From Lysinibacillus sp. OF-1 (GTDB taxonomy: Bacteria; Bacillota; Bacilli; Bacillales_A; Planococcaceae): a DNA stretch of 64,000 nucleotides. The position numbers and the translations under genes are program-made. The stretch spans positions 3,906,001-3,970,000 of the forward strand of contig NZ_CP102798.1 in NCBI RefSeq assembly GCF_028356935.1. The letters run 5' to 3'. Under the pieces are notes generated by a model. It had not been told where the DNA came from and made no database searches. It saw only the letters and a program-made list of their open reading frames with translations. Of the stretch, positions 19,678 through 28,671 are shown piece by piece; within the stretch, counting starts at the first letter, position 1, and each line of letters begins with the position of its first letter.

Positions 19678-21183
19678 TTATGCTTTATATAATTCATCTA
19701 AAAACTCTATTTTTTTCCCAATAGCCTCTTCAAAGGTCATAATATAGGCTGCTGGATCTTTCGGATTGTGGAATTGCGTAATTCTTCCTGTCTCAGGATG
19801 AACAAATTTAGAGGATGCTCCACAGCCAATCCCTAAGATTGTCTGCACCTCTTCCATAATCACAATATTGTAGATACTTTCTTCACCAGCCTTACTATAG
19901 CCGACATTTTCTAAATTACCTAAAATATTTTTTTGACGGTATAAATAATATGGAACATAGTCATTTTCTTTAGTCCAAACCTGTGCCATTTCCATCATTT
20001 CGGCCACTGTATCGCGATCCGCTACTTTGTATTTATCCTTATTACGTGTCATCTCTGACGCTCGTTTAAATGATAGCGTATGAACCGTTAATGATTCTGG
20101 CTGCATCTTAGCAGATTCTTCTAAAGAATGCTGGAACTCGTCTACCCCTTCATTCGGTAATCCAATAATGAGATCCATATTAATATTGTTCATACCTGAT
20201 TCTCGTGCAAGCCAAAACTTATCAATGGTTTCCTGAACCGTATGATGACGACCAATTGCTTTTAATGTTTCATCTGTATATGATTGCGGGTTAACGCTAA
20301 TACGATCAATGCCCCATTTTTTTAGTACCTCTAATTTTTCAGGTGTAATTGTATCTGGTCTGCCGGCTTCAACAGTCACCTCTCGAATTGTTTCGGGATT
20401 TGGGAAAGACTCATACATTGTTTGATATAAGGCGTCCATTTCATCTGCCTCAATTGAAGTTGGTGTGCCGCCTCCCCAATAGATAGAGGTGATTTTCATA
20501 TTATTGTCCTTTAACCATTTGCCCATTTCGCGCAACTCAATATGCAAGCCATCTAAAAAGGTTGCCACACGACCTTGCTTACGGTTACTACCAATCGCAT
20601 AGGCTGGGAAAGTACAATACGCGCACTTCGTCGGACAGAATGGAATGCCGATATAAACACTAATCTCTTGCCCAATCTCATCTATATCAGGAATGGTTAC
20701 TAATTGTCGTTCCACAATTTCCTTTAATAGTGCCACCTTGTCCTCTGATAAACGGAAATCTCGAATCAAAAGATCAGCAATCTCTTGTTCACTTTTCCCT
20801 TCTTTTCTAAATTTATGATAAAGCTTTGTTGGGCGCACACCTGTTAAAATCCCCCATTGCTGATGCATCCCCGTATGCTGCTCAAGCACATTTAAAAATA
20901 CATGTGATAATGCACGTTTCATACGAATATTTAGCTCACGATCAGTCGCTGCTGATTCATATTGAATGCTATATTCATTTGTATATTGCTGCCCATCTAC
21001 AGTCAATACGGCTTTTGTAGAAATGGAAAAATCGTCCCCAGTCTGATAATCAAATGATGCAGACATATCTGCTCCCTCTGGTTCTACCTTCAGCTTGGAG
21101 TCCTCAAAAAATAAATTCGCTATATGATTTAATACCCTTATCCAATCCTCAGGATATTTTTGATCTATGTGAATAATTTTCAT
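19678..21183 (-). CDS. hemZ: Coproporphyrinogen III oxidase-like radical SAM protein HemZ
   Basis: 501 residues from the ATG at 21183, which gives MKIIHIDQKYPEDWIR and a length equal to B. subtilis HemZ. The further upstream in-frame start adds a Lys/Arg-rich stretch not expected in the family. The radical SAM cluster motif is CPTKCAYCTF (CxxxCxxC), with the SAM-binding YWGGGTPTS downstream. HemZ is linked to oxygen-independent conversion of coproporphyrinogen III in haem synthesis. It is monocistronic here. Confidence 0.9.
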   Translation of the reverse strand: MKIIHIDQKYPEDWIRVLNHIANLFFEDSKLKVEPEGADMSASFDYQTGDDFSISTKAVLTVDGQQYTNEYSIQYESAATDRELNIRMKRALSHVFLNVLEQHTGMHQQWGILTGVRPTKLYHKFRKEGKSEQEIADLLIRDFRLSEDKVALLKEIVERQLVTIPDIDEIGQEISVYIGIPFCPTKCAYCTFPAYAIGSNRKQGRVATFLDGLHIELREMGKWLKDNNMKITSIYWGGGTPTSIEADEMDALYQTMYESFPNPETIREVTVEAGRPDTITPEKLEVLKKWGIDRISVNPQSYTDETLKAIGRHHTVQETIDKFWLARESGMNNINMDLIIGLPNEGVDEFQHSLEESAKMQPESLTVHTLSFKRASEMTRNKDKYKVADRDTVAEMMEMAQVWTKENDYVPYYLYRQKNILGNLENVGYSKAGEESIYNIVIMEEVQTILGIGCGASSKFVHPETGRITQFHNPKDPAAYIMTFEEAIGKKIEFLDELYKA

Positions 21184-21356
21184 CTTATTTCGCTCTCTTC
21201 TTTTCTTATTCCAGATATAGTGCAGATTTAAGTTTAACAAATTTCTATGTCTTTAAGCAAAGTAACAATTACAATCCTAAAATAACAGAATATTCAATTT
21301 TCAAATAGACAAACTATTTCTTTATCATTATAATTTTTAAAAAGGTGGTGTTGATA

Positions 21357-21752
21357 GTGTTTATTTTAAAAAATAGCAACCGAATAGACATTTCTCGCTT
21401 TATACATCAAATAGAAATAACATTTCACCAGTTTGACTTAGAACGTTGTGATGAAAAAACATTATATGTAACGGTTTTATTTAGATATGGCACACATCAT
21501 GTTCTTTGTGATTTTATCTATATAATCAACCAACAAGACATTTATGGTGCCATCTCTATCAATGAGCACTATGAAAAAGCAAGAGAATTTATTCAACAAC
21601 ACTCCCAGCAATTTTTACTGTATTCAGATGAAATGACATTAGCCAAAAATTTTATGAATACAGTGTCTTTTAAGCAATGTCTTCAACAATTTGCAAAAAG
21701 GTATCCTACCTATGCTTCCTTGAAAAACTACTATCCCATAGCAATAGCATAA
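21357..21752 (+). CDS. Hypothetical protein
   Basis: 131 residues from the GTG at 21357. The in-frame GTG at 21345 lies inside the AAAGGTGG ribosome binding site and the TTG at 21351 is too close to it. The protein is soluble, rich in His, Tyr and Phe, without membrane segments or a recognised motif. A TATAAT at about 21329-21334 may be its -10 box. It stands alone and is followed by a hairpin (21768-21797) and then by a copy of the dispersed repeat. I do not recognise the family. Confidence 0.65.
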   Translation: MFILKNSNRIDISRFIHQIEITFHQFDLERCDEKTLYVTVLFRYGTHHVLCDFIYIINQQDIYGAISINEHYEKAREFIQQHSQQFLLYSDEMTLAKNFMNTVSFKQCLQQFAKRYPTYASLKNYYPIAIA

Positions 21753-21767
21753 TGACCACAAATGAAA

Positions 21768-21797
21768 AGAGTATGCCAAAAACTTTCGGCATACTCT
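21768..21797 (+). terminator. Terminator-like hairpin directly abutting repeat copy 3
   Basis: Perfect 10-bp inverted repeat AGAGTATGCC / GGCATACTCT with a 10-nt loop. No T-run follows. Instead the dispersed repeat begins at 21798. Confidence 0.7.
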
Positions 21798-21985
21798 CCT
21801 AGTGTTAAAAAACAAACAATAAACTTTCGAAAAAGGCTTTTCGTTTTAGGCCACTTACTTGCCTGCTTTTACGCCGAACAAAATCAGTTTCGCCGTCTCG
21901 CTATCCTCCCGGAGTCGGACGTCCATGGAAAGGACGTTGGCGGAGCGAAAATCAACCTTTTGCCTTGGTCAAAAAGACTTTTTCA
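21798..21985 (+). repeat. Dispersed intergenic repeat, copy 3 (short, degenerate)
   Basis: It begins CCTAGTGTTAAAAAAC, 14 of 16 identical to the terminus of the full-length copy at 36605, and contains GGAAAGGACG.TGGCGGA.CG.AAATCAACC shared with that copy, ending near CTTTTTCA. The centre is deleted relative to the long copies. No coding potential is seen. Confidence 0.65.
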
Positions 21986-22009
21986 GCTATTGATATCATC
22001 TTTAATCTT

Positions 22010-22921
22010 TTATTTTAAATATTCTTCAACAAATTCAACTGGTACATAGGTTTTTGTGTCTTTCAGTGTTGGTGCTACTTTTAGTGTGCGTAATGCTTTA
22101 TTATAGCCAAATGTTGTTTCTCCACGCGTCAATGTGTAAGACATATTTCCCTTTGTAAGAATAGCCCCTTTACCAGTTGAGTCCACTTTGAAGCCAAGCT
22201 TTTCAGCAATTATACGTAATGGCACCATTTTTGTACCAGCTACTTCGTAAGAGTCTGATGTGATAATTTTATCAATTTCTTCATTTACTGGATTCGTCGT
22301 AGTTGCGGGATAATCATCCAGTACAATCACTTTAGATGGTGTTGTTTGTGCTGGAATACTTTTAGTAGAGGCTGTATAGAAAACAACTAGGTGCTTCTCT
22401 GTTAAATCTTTAGCCTCTACTTTTTCACTTTTTGCGTTTAATAGCTCTGTTTCATTACCGATATTTAGTTTTAACATATCATACGTATTCGTTAAATCCT
22501 CAAAGAAATAATCAACTTCAACAAAGCCAACTTCTTCTGATTCTACAATGACAACCTCAGGATTGAATTGTGGTGGATAAATATATTTTTGAGGCTTGTT
22601 GGCAAATGTATAAGCGATTACTTTATCTCCTTTTTGAAGATCCACTTTCTTACCTGTATTGTCAAACACAAGAGTATCTTTCGTCATTTCTAATACATTT
22701 ATTTGCTCGCCGTCTTTTACAGTGTAGTATGTAATGTTTTCTCCAACACGAACATCTTCCACAGTACCACGCGTATTATTGAAAATGTGTACTGGATCTA
22801 TTTGAATTTGTGGTACTTCTGCTTCTGTAGCATGCTGCTCATTTGCTGAAGCTACTGGCACCATGGCACTTCCAAATAATAATGCAGTCATTGCCACTGG
22901 TGCTATCTTTTTCATGTTCAT
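22010..22921 (-). CDS. Secreted protein with C-terminal copper amine oxidase-like (stalk) domain
   Basis: 303 residues. A Sec signal peptide with cleavage near ASA-NEQ (residues 26-27) is followed by beta-rich repeats. The C-terminal 85 residues have the copper amine oxidase N-terminal-like stalk pattern (KMVPLRIIAEKLGFKVDSTGKGAILTKG...YVPVEFVEEYL). Such domains are common in secreted Bacillales proteins and are thought to be structural. They carry no enzyme centre. The start follows AAGGAGAG. It is a single gene flanked on both sides by copies of the dispersed repeat. The function is unknown. Confidence 0.8.
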   Translation of the reverse strand: MNMKKIAPVAMTALLFGSAMVPVASANEQHATEAEVPQIQIDPVHIFNNTRGTVEDVRVGENITYYTVKDGEQINVLEMTKDTLVFDNTGKKVDLQKGDKVIAYTFANKPQKYIYPPQFNPEVVIVESEEVGFVEVDYFFEDLTNTYDMLKLNIGNETELLNAKSEKVEAKDLTEKHLVVFYTASTKSIPAQTTPSKVIVLDDYPATTTNPVNEEIDKIITSDSYEVAGTKMVPLRIIAEKLGFKVDSTGKGAILTKGNMSYTLTRGETTFGYNKALRTLKVAPTLKDTKTYVPVEFVEEYLK

Positions 22922-23002
22922 AAAAATCTCTCCTTATTGTTTGAGTTCAAAGGAGTAGTAGTTTTAAAATGGGAAAAGTTTCATCATAAGCAGAGAAATT
23001 TA

Positions 23003-23551
23003 TGAAAAAAGGTGATGTCATCAGCAGAAACAGCCATTTTGAAAGGCGATGGTTGATGTCCGTTCTGCCATTGTTCTTTCCAGGGGGCATTCGATGAGCA
23101 AGCTCTACTCACTGCGTTCACTCCAATCAACCATGTACAAAAGTGTCCTTTTCTTATCTTTCATACGAGCCGTAGTGAAAATAACTCACTATTTTTTATG
23201 AGTAGAGAAAGGATAGTCTCTTATTGTCAATGTGGAGAAGCGATGAGTGACACCCCCTCCAGAAAGAGTAGTGAATACCTTCACTTTATTTGAAAACCTT
23301 TGCTAAAGTGAATACTTCACTTTATTACAAAACCTTTGCTAAAGTGAATACTTCACTTTATTACAAAACCTTTGCTAAAGTGAATACTTCACTTTATTAC
23401 AAAACCTTTGCTAACAAGAAACATTTTTATGAATTGAAGTGGAAGGCTACTTGACTCCCGATCACCCACAGGAAAGCAAGTAGCCTGCAACGGAAATCCA
23501 TGTTCACCTTTTGCAAAAATTCTATGGATGGTTTTGTTTTTCAACACTATG
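23003..23551 (-). repeat. Dispersed intergenic repeat, copy 2
   Basis: Read on the minus strand it starts CATAGTGTTGAAAAAC and shares, in the same order, most of the sequence of the copy at 36605-37131 (for example GGCTACTTGCTTTCCTGTGG, GGAGTCAAGTAGCCTTCCAC, TTCTCCACATTGA, CACTTTTG.A.A.TGGTTGATT, GCCCCCTGGAAAG and ACCTTTTTTCA at the end). It lacks about 50 GC-rich bases present in copy 1 and has gained an internal 36-bp tandem repeat. No coding potential. Confidence 0.85.
23305..23412. repeat. Three perfect 36-bp tandem repeats inside repeat copy 2
   Basis: Units at 23305-23340, 23341-23376 and 23377-23412 are identical. A diverged fourth unit precedes them at 23269-23304. Each begins AAAGTGAATACTTCACTTT, itself an inverted repeat. 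Copy 1 of the host repeat has only one related unit, so the array expanded after the copies separated. Confidence 0.95.
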
Positions 23552-23581
23552 AAGAGGTAACAGTCACTACTGCCTCCTCTT
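23552..23581 (-). terminator. Terminator-like hairpin of the RNase H gene, abutting repeat copy 2
   Basis: AAGAGGAGGCAGT / ACTGTTACCTCTT on the minus strand with a 4-nt loop and a few mismatches. The dispersed repeat starts at the next base (23551). Confidence 0.65.
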
Positions 23582-23586
23582 CTTCA

Positions 23587-24249
23587 TTAGTCTTTTACAA
23601 TCTCTCTCAAGCCTGTAATATCTATACCATTTAACGCTTGTGTAGCAAGACGATCCGCTTCAGCATTATCCTTACGGGAGACCAGCTGATATTCCGGTTG
23701 AATGTTAAACTGCTCTAGCTTGGCATCGATTTTATCTGCCCAGCTTGCTAACTCCTTTTCTAAAGCAGGCCATTCCCCATTTAACTGATTGATGACTACT
23801 TGCGAATCTCCTATAATTTTCACAGGCAAATGATGAACATTTAACAATTCCAGCTCCACTAAGCCTAAATAAAGTGCCGCATACTCTGCTTCATTGTTTG
23901 ATTTTAGTTCAGACGAAAAGGCATTTTTTCTTAATCGGAAAGGTTTACCATTTTGTTCATAATAAATGGCACATCCTAACCCTGCCTGCCTTGTCCCAAG
24001 GTCAAACCCACCATCAAAATAGACAGTAATATTATGCGGCTCCGTCTCTATTTCCTTTAAATAGGCTTTTAGCTCTTTCAGTGACCAATTGGTATCTTGC
24101 CGATCTATGCAATGTAACGATTTTACTCTTCCCGTTCTTTCCATATCCTCTGCTAGTAATAATGCTTGAGCAGCAGGCATTTCAGCTGAACGTAAAACAG
24201 TTGTTGCTCCTTTTGGTGTTTTATAAGTCCATTCAATGATGACATGCAT
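23587..24249 (-). CDS. RNase H-like protein (YpeP type)
   Basis: About 220 residues from the ATG at 24249. GGAGG lies 8 nt upstream, while the ATG at 24255 is only 2 nt from it. The C-terminal RNase HI fold keeps the acidic residues in order: VYFDGGFD, NNEAEYAAL, IGDSQVV and DNAEADRLA. The N-terminal approximately 70 residues are an extension typical of YpeP-like proteins. Cleavage of RNA in RNA-DNA hybrids is expected, although activity of this group is not well established. Downstream on the same strand is a hairpin, then the dispersed repeat. Confidence 0.85.
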   Translation of the reverse strand: MHVIIEWTYKTPKGATTVLRSAEMPAAQALLLAEDMERTGRVKSLHCIDRQDTNWSLKELKAYLKEIETEPHNITVYFDGGFDLGTRQAGLGCAIYYEQNGKPFRLRKNAFSSELKSNNEAEYAALYLGLVELELLNVHHLPVKIIGDSQVVINQLNGEWPALEKELASWADKIDAKLEQFNIQPEYQLVSRKDNAEADRLATQALNGIDITGLREIVKD

Positions 24250-24396
24250 AATCATAACCTCCGATACTCCCTAACTTATACATAAAGTAAAAACGTGTAC
24301 CGACCACTTGCGGATACACGTTTTCTTCTTACTTGTTATATGTGCAATTCCGAGGACAATTATTCCTTTTTAAATTGCAATTTATCACATTTTTAT

Positions 24397-24744
24397 TTAT
24401 TGAATTCCTTCGTATAAACCTTGAATAGGTTTTATTAAAATGCGATTCACTTCTTCGATTACTTTACTTAACTTCATTTCTGACTCAAGCATCGTTGAGA
24501 TTTTTTTATTTTGCTGTGCAAGCTGTGCTGCTTTTTGTGCATAGACAAGCTCATCTTCCAGTATATCCTCACCTGCTAATTGTTTTTTCTGTAAATCAAT
24601 TTGGATTTTACGGAAGTTTTTAAAGACATTTAATGCCTCTTCATCATTCTTTACAACTTCAACTGCAGCTTTTAAAGCTTCAAACTCAGGAATCTTCCGA
24701 AAAGTTGCCTCTAACGCATTAATGTCATTATAAATATTAATCAT
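24397..24744 (-). CDS. yheA: YlbF/YmcA (DUF964) family protein YheA
   Basis: 115 residues, helical, with a Lys/Gln-rich coiled coil (FRKIQIDLQKKQLAGEDILEDELVYAQKAAQLAQQN). It belongs to the group of B. subtilis YheA, YmcA and YlbF, of which YmcA and YlbF help RNase Y function and biofilm/competence control. The start follows AAAAGGAG. It lies 15 nt downstream of yheB, as in B. subtilis, and is surely co-transcribed with it. Confidence 0.87.
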   Translation of the reverse strand: MINIYNDINALEATFRKIPEFEALKAAVEVVKNDEEALNVFKNFRKIQIDLQKKQLAGEDILEDELVYAQKAAQLAQQNKKISTMLESEMKLSKVIEEVNRILIKPIQGLYEGIQ

Positions 24745-24759
24745 TCATACATTCTCCTT

Positions 24760-25902
24760 TTAAATAAAGTAAACAATTAAACCTTGCACAATCCCAATCA
24801 ATCCACCAAGAACTGCACCTAATACGGTAATCATTTTAAACTCACGTTTTGAAATACCTAATACAAGCTCCTCTAATTTTTCTACTGGGAAAGAGTCTAC
24901 CTGCTCTCTAACAACCTCTTGTAAGTTTAAACGTTTTAGTACATCCTCAAGTTTTTCCTCAGCTTTCACAAAAGCTTTTTCTATAGCTTGTGGAATCACC
25001 GTATACTTCGCCCACTCATTTCCTTCAGGCCAGTAATAAGAAATCGGTTGATTTAAACGTTCAGCGATTGCTAATTGCTCTTTCACGTACACTTGTAATT
25101 TCGATAAAATTGGTTCAAATTGAACGTCTTGTAAAAAGTCCATTGCTGGTCGATCTTTTAATTTTTCCAATTCCTGTGTAAATATTTTTGTTAGTAATGT
25201 TGACGTTCCTGGCGCTTGTAAAAACTTCACAAGCTCACGTTGAACTTTACCAACAAGTGAGGAGGAATCACCTAAAAACATATTGATCATGCCACCAAGA
25301 GAGCCTTTTGATGATAAAAAATCATCAATCATCGCCTTGATTGTCATTTCGCCTTCTGGTGATAAAAAGTAATCCTCACCTTTTTCTAAAATATGATGAA
25401 CCGCTACAGGAATTTTAGCATCAATCGTATTTTGAATATCATCAGATAGCAGAGAACGAATTGATTTTGTTGATAGTGTATTCTTTACTGCCGAAAATTG
25501 TCCCTCAACTATCGCTTCAACCTTCTGCTCAATGGTAGCTGACAGTTGTGAAAATCCTGCTAAGTTTAGCCAATCCTGAATGGTTTTATCGTTTGTAAAG
25601 ACTGTCTCTTCAACCTTTGCTTGCACAAATTGTTCTACTTTGTCCTGAATATCTTTTGAGAAAAATTTCTTTCTAAATGTTTCAGGCGTTAATAAGTAAT
25701 TTACTACTGTGAGACCTAGCTGTTTTGCTAATTCATCACGTCGTTTTGGAATAAGACCTGGCGTAAACGGTAATCGCCAGTTTTTAATATATATTGCTTT
25801 ATGTGGACGAAAAAGCATTTTAATGGCCAGATGATTTGTTACGCCACCAATTGCCGCCCCAATAATTGCCATAAAAAGTAATGTCACGATAAAATTATCC
25901 AT
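24760..25902 (-). CDS. yheB: DUF445 membrane protein YheB
   Basis: 380 residues. The N-terminus is one membrane segment followed by GAAIGGVTNHLAIKMLFRPHKA and LPFTPGLIPKRRDELAKQLG, hallmarks of DUF445. A long amphipathic helical middle part is followed by a C-terminal membrane segment (ITVLGAVLGGLIGIVQGLIVYFI). The function is unknown, and a membrane-associated role is expected. It is the first gene of yheB-yheA. GAGAGG precedes the ATG. Confidence 0.9.
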   Translation of the reverse strand: MDNFIVTLLFMAIIGAAIGGVTNHLAIKMLFRPHKAIYIKNWRLPFTPGLIPKRRDELAKQLGLTVVNYLLTPETFRKKFFSKDIQDKVEQFVQAKVEETVFTNDKTIQDWLNLAGFSQLSATIEQKVEAIVEGQFSAVKNTLSTKSIRSLLSDDIQNTIDAKIPVAVHHILEKGEDYFLSPEGEMTIKAMIDDFLSSKGSLGGMINMFLGDSSSLVGKVQRELVKFLQAPGTSTLLTKIFTQELEKLKDRPAMDFLQDVQFEPILSKLQVYVKEQLAIAERLNQPISYYWPEGNEWAKYTVIPQAIEKAFVKAEEKLEDVLKRLNLQEVVREQVDSFPVEKLEELVLGISKREFKMITVLGAVLGGLIGIVQGLIVYFI

Positions 25903-26112
25903 TAGTATCCTCTCATTTCAATTGTATTCACGATTGGCGTATTTTGTCGCCTTCTGCACTCATTATAGCAGAGCAATGATTTTCTACGAAAGAAATATCC
26001 TCTTTAGAATTTCCAATCTTATGCTATTAACTTCTATCCTAAAAGCGAATAGTTGCAAAATTACCATTATCCTTGAATAATATGAACTACATACAATAGA
26101 AACGAGGTTTAG

Positions 26113-26319
26113 ATGATGATTCAGCATTTCAGTTTTAAACCATTATTTGACAATGCCCAAATTCCTGGGTGGGCTATTTCATTTTTTTATCAACGACAAC
26201 GATATCAGGCTGAATATATAAAGGATGGGACAATTCAATGGATAGGACCAATTCCACCAAACGAAGAGGATGTTAAAAAAATGATACATGAACTCATGCT
26301 GTTCCACGTATACGACTAA
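26113..26319 (+). CDS. yheE: YheE family (DUF5342-like) protein
   Basis: 68 residues (or 67 from the second ATG). The pattern FKPLFDN...PGWAISFFYQRQRY...IHELMLFHVYD resembles YheE of Bacillus, and the position divergent from yheB supports this. The function is unknown. A CGAGGT ribosome binding site precedes the ATG. A short GACTA/TAGTC stem followed by TTTTTT at 26314-26335 could terminate it. Confidence 0.7.
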   Translation: MMIQHFSFKPLFDNAQIPGWAISFFYQRQRYQAEYIKDGTIQWIGPIPPNEEDVKKMIHELMLFHVYD

Positions 26320-26490
26320 AAAAGTAGTCATTTTTTCGTAATAATTCCGCATAAAACTACCTATATTTACTAACTAATAGCACGTCCTTTAAGCTAATTA
26401 TGTTGATTCATGTTGAAATTTGTATATTTTTCTTATACATTTATGGTATCAGCTTAATAGTAAATGTTTTTTATGCAGGGGGCCATTTCA

Positions 26491-26907
26491 ATGAGTAAAG
26501 TCACACTTTCGGATGACTTAAACAGCTATAATTCAAAAGCATTAATTCGTACAAAAGTAAAAGAATTTTTTTCAGAATTTTCAACCAAAATATTTGAACT
26601 AGCCGATGAAGCGGGTACTATGAATAGTAAAAAATTCGAAGAACTTTCTGGCTATAAAAGCGACTTCTACAATGAATATTGCAGTCAATTAAAGGGCTTT
26701 TTTGATTCTTCTACTAGCTCTTTCGGGAAGAAATCAAGTAAAATGTTCTATTTAACGTATAATGGAAAAAATTATGTATTAACACAGCAGGGCATTACAG
26801 AAAAAGCACCTGTATCTATTGCTCCCTTCACAGGCGTAATACCTAGTAAGGAAACCGTTCATGATGTTGAAAAGGCATGTTTAAAATTACGGTTCCAACA
26901 AGAATAA
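26491..26907 (+). CDS. Hypothetical protein
   Basis: 138 residues from the ATG at 26491, chosen because GGGGG lies 8 nt upstream. The longer frame has no such site. It is soluble, rich in Ser, Lys and Phe, with YLTYNGKNYVLTQQGITEKAP in the centre. No signal peptide or catalytic motif is recognised. It is a single gene closed by a strong terminator. Confidence 0.65.
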   Translation: MSKVTLSDDLNSYNSKALIRTKVKEFFSEFSTKIFELADEAGTMNSKKFEELSGYKSDFYNEYCSQLKGFFDSSTSSFGKKSSKMFYLTYNGKNYVLTQQGITEKAPVSIAPFTGVIPSKETVHDVEKACLKLRFQQE

Positions 26908-26941
26908 CCGAGTAAAAAATGGCAACATTTTTTTTGCATAG

Positions 26942-26977
26942 AAAAGGGGAGTCTCAAATAATCGAGACTCCCCTTTT
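26942..26977 (+). terminator. Intrinsic terminator
   Basis: Perfect 14-bp inverted repeat AAAAGGGGAGTCTC / GAGACTCCCCTTTT with an 8-nt loop. Confidence 0.95.
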
Positions 26978-27278
26978 AGCTATAAAAAATAATTCATTTA
27001 AAAAAATCCGCAAGCTAAAGCACTCTTGAGATTTTTTGACGTGTCGTAATATATGAGATGCAAAATGCTTCTTTCCCTAAACAAACTATCTTTGCTCTTT
27101 TTAAAGTTAGCATATAGCTATGGCAATTACAATCTTTTGGTATTTGAATCTAGTTACTTTTTTCAAAAAGGTACTGGAAAAACTAGCGAAAAAATCGTTG
27201 TCAATATTTGTGTTTTTCTTTTAAATAATTTATTATTGAGACATCCAACAATTTTTTAAATCATAGGAGGTGTACACT
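26978..27278. other. AT-rich intergenic region before mpfA
   Basis: About 300 bases without a supported gene. A frame at 27053-27259 lacks a ribosome binding site. The region probably holds the mpfA promoter, and I do not recognise an M-box or another riboswitch in it. Confidence 0.5.
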
Positions 27279-27350
27279 TTGTTTACTTCCCTCATTCGGG
27301 CGGGAACAAAGGAATTATTTGGACGGAGACATATTGGAGATAACCATTAG
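27279..27350 (+). CDS. Possible leader peptide overlapping the mpfA start
   Basis: A 23-residue frame (TTG start) follows a perfect AGGAGG with 8-nt spacing and ends with TAG at 27348-27350. It overlaps the putative mpfA start at 27319 in another frame. The strong ribosome binding site belongs to this frame, whereas the mpfA starts have weak sites, so translational coupling is plausible. The peptide has no recognised family. Confidence 0.4.
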   Translation: MFTSLIRAGTKELFGRRHIGDNH

Positions 27351-28671
27351 GTTGGCGGCATTCGCCCTACTAATTATAATGACAGGATTTTTCGTTGCAA
27401 CTGAATTTGCAATCGTAAAAGTGAGATCTACCCGCATTGATCAATTGCTCGCAGAAGGGCATAAGAAAGCGAAAAATGCAAAACGAGTTGTTTCAGATTT
27501 AGATGAGTATTTATCTGCGTGTCAGTTAGGTATTACCATCACTGCACTTGGTTTAGGTTGGTTAGGTGAACCTACATTCGAAATCATTTTGCACCCAGTG
27601 TTTGAATTTCTAAATTTGAATGGTAGTATTACATCTATCCTTTCATTCATACTTGCATTCTCAATCGTAACGTTTATGCATGTTGTTATTGGGGAGTTGG
27701 CGCCAAAAACATTAGCCATCCAAAAAGCAGAATTTGTCACATTAAACTTATCTGGCCCATTAATTTTATTCCACAATATTACGTATCCAATCATTAAGTT
27801 ATTAAACGGATCTGCCCGTGGTTTAACTGGTCTTTTCGGCTTAAAAATGATGTCAGAATCAGAAGTAGCCCATACAGAGGAAGAGCTGCGAATGATTTTA
27901 TCGGATAGTTTAAAAGGTGGAGAAATTAATAACTCAGAATATGAATATGTTAACAGTATTTTTGAGTTCTCAGATCGTCTTGCAAAAGAAATTATGGTTC
28001 CTCGGACTGAAATTGTCGGCATTGAAAAAGAGCTAACAATTAAAGAAGTGTTCGATTTAATGGGTGTCGAGCAGTATACTCGTTATCCAATTCTTGATGG
28101 AGATAAAGACCATATTATCGGCTTAGTCAACATGAAGCATTTGTTAACCGCTTACATTAAAGACTCCAAAAATGGTGATAAGCCTGTTATGGACTATATG
28201 CAACCGATTATTCGAGTGATGGAAACAACGCAAATTAACGATTTGTTACTAAAAATTCAACGTGAACGTATTCATATGGCCATTTTAATGGATGAATATG
28301 GCGGAACATCTGGTCTAGTGACGATTGAAGATATTATTGAGGAAATTGTCGGCGATATTCAAGACGAATTCGATGAAGATGAAATCCCAGAAGTACAGGA
28401 AATTGCAGAAAATCATTTTATTTTAAATGCTAAGATGCTTCTTGAAAATGTAAATGATATACTAGGTACTGACATAGAAGATGATGATATTGATACGATC
28501 GGCGGTTGGTTCATGACGAAGCGTTTTGATGCAGTCGAAGGAGACAGTATTCAGGAGCAAGGTTTTGAATTTATCGCAAAAGAATTAGATGGGCACCATA
28601 TTTTATACTTAGAAGTTCTGAAATTACCTGAAAGTGATTTATCAAATGAATTTGACGCAGTCATGGACTGA
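27319..28671 (+). CDS. mpfA: CNNM/CBS-domain transporter (MpfA-like, magnesium)
   Basis: 450 residues with a TTG start (27319; a second TTG at 27334 is possible). The DUF21/CNNM membrane domain covers residues 1-190 with four hydrophobic segments (ALLIIMTGFFVATEFAIVKV...). Two CBS domains (EIMVPRTEIVGIE...RIHMAILMDEYGGTSGLVTIEDIIEEIVGDIQDE) and a CorC/HlyC C-terminal domain follow. MpfA of Bacillus/Staphylococcus exports magnesium, and older names are hemolysin-like. The strong upstream AGGAGG serves an overlapping short frame. Confidence 0.88.
   Translation: MDGDILEITIRLAAFALLIIMTGFFVATEFAIVKVRSTRIDQLLAEGHKKAKNAKRVVSDLDEYLSACQLGITITALGLGWLGEPTFEIILHPVFEFLNLNGSITSILSFILAFSIVTFMHVVIGELAPKTLAIQKAEFVTLNLSGPLILFHNITYPIIKLLNGSARGLTGLFGLKMMSESEVAHTEEELRMILSDSLKGGEINNSEYEYVNSIFEFSDRLAKEIMVPRTEIVGIEKELTIKEVFDLMGVEQYTRYPILDGDKDHIIGLVNMKHLLTAYIKDSKNGDKPVMDYMQPIIRVMETTQINDLLLKIQRERIHMAILMDEYGGTSGLVTIEDIIEEIVGDIQDEFDEDEIPEVQEIAENHFILNAKMLLENVNDILGTDIEDDDIDTIGGWFMTKRFDAVEGDSIQEQGFEFIAKELDGHHILYLEVLKLPESDLSNEFDAVMD

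Noticed and set aside
23305-23412. CRISPR-like array
   Set aside because: The three 36-bp units are directly joined without spacers, and no cas genes are present.
27053-27259. 68-codon frame upstream of mpfA
   Set aside because: No ribosome binding site, low-complexity AT-rich composition and no family resemblance.
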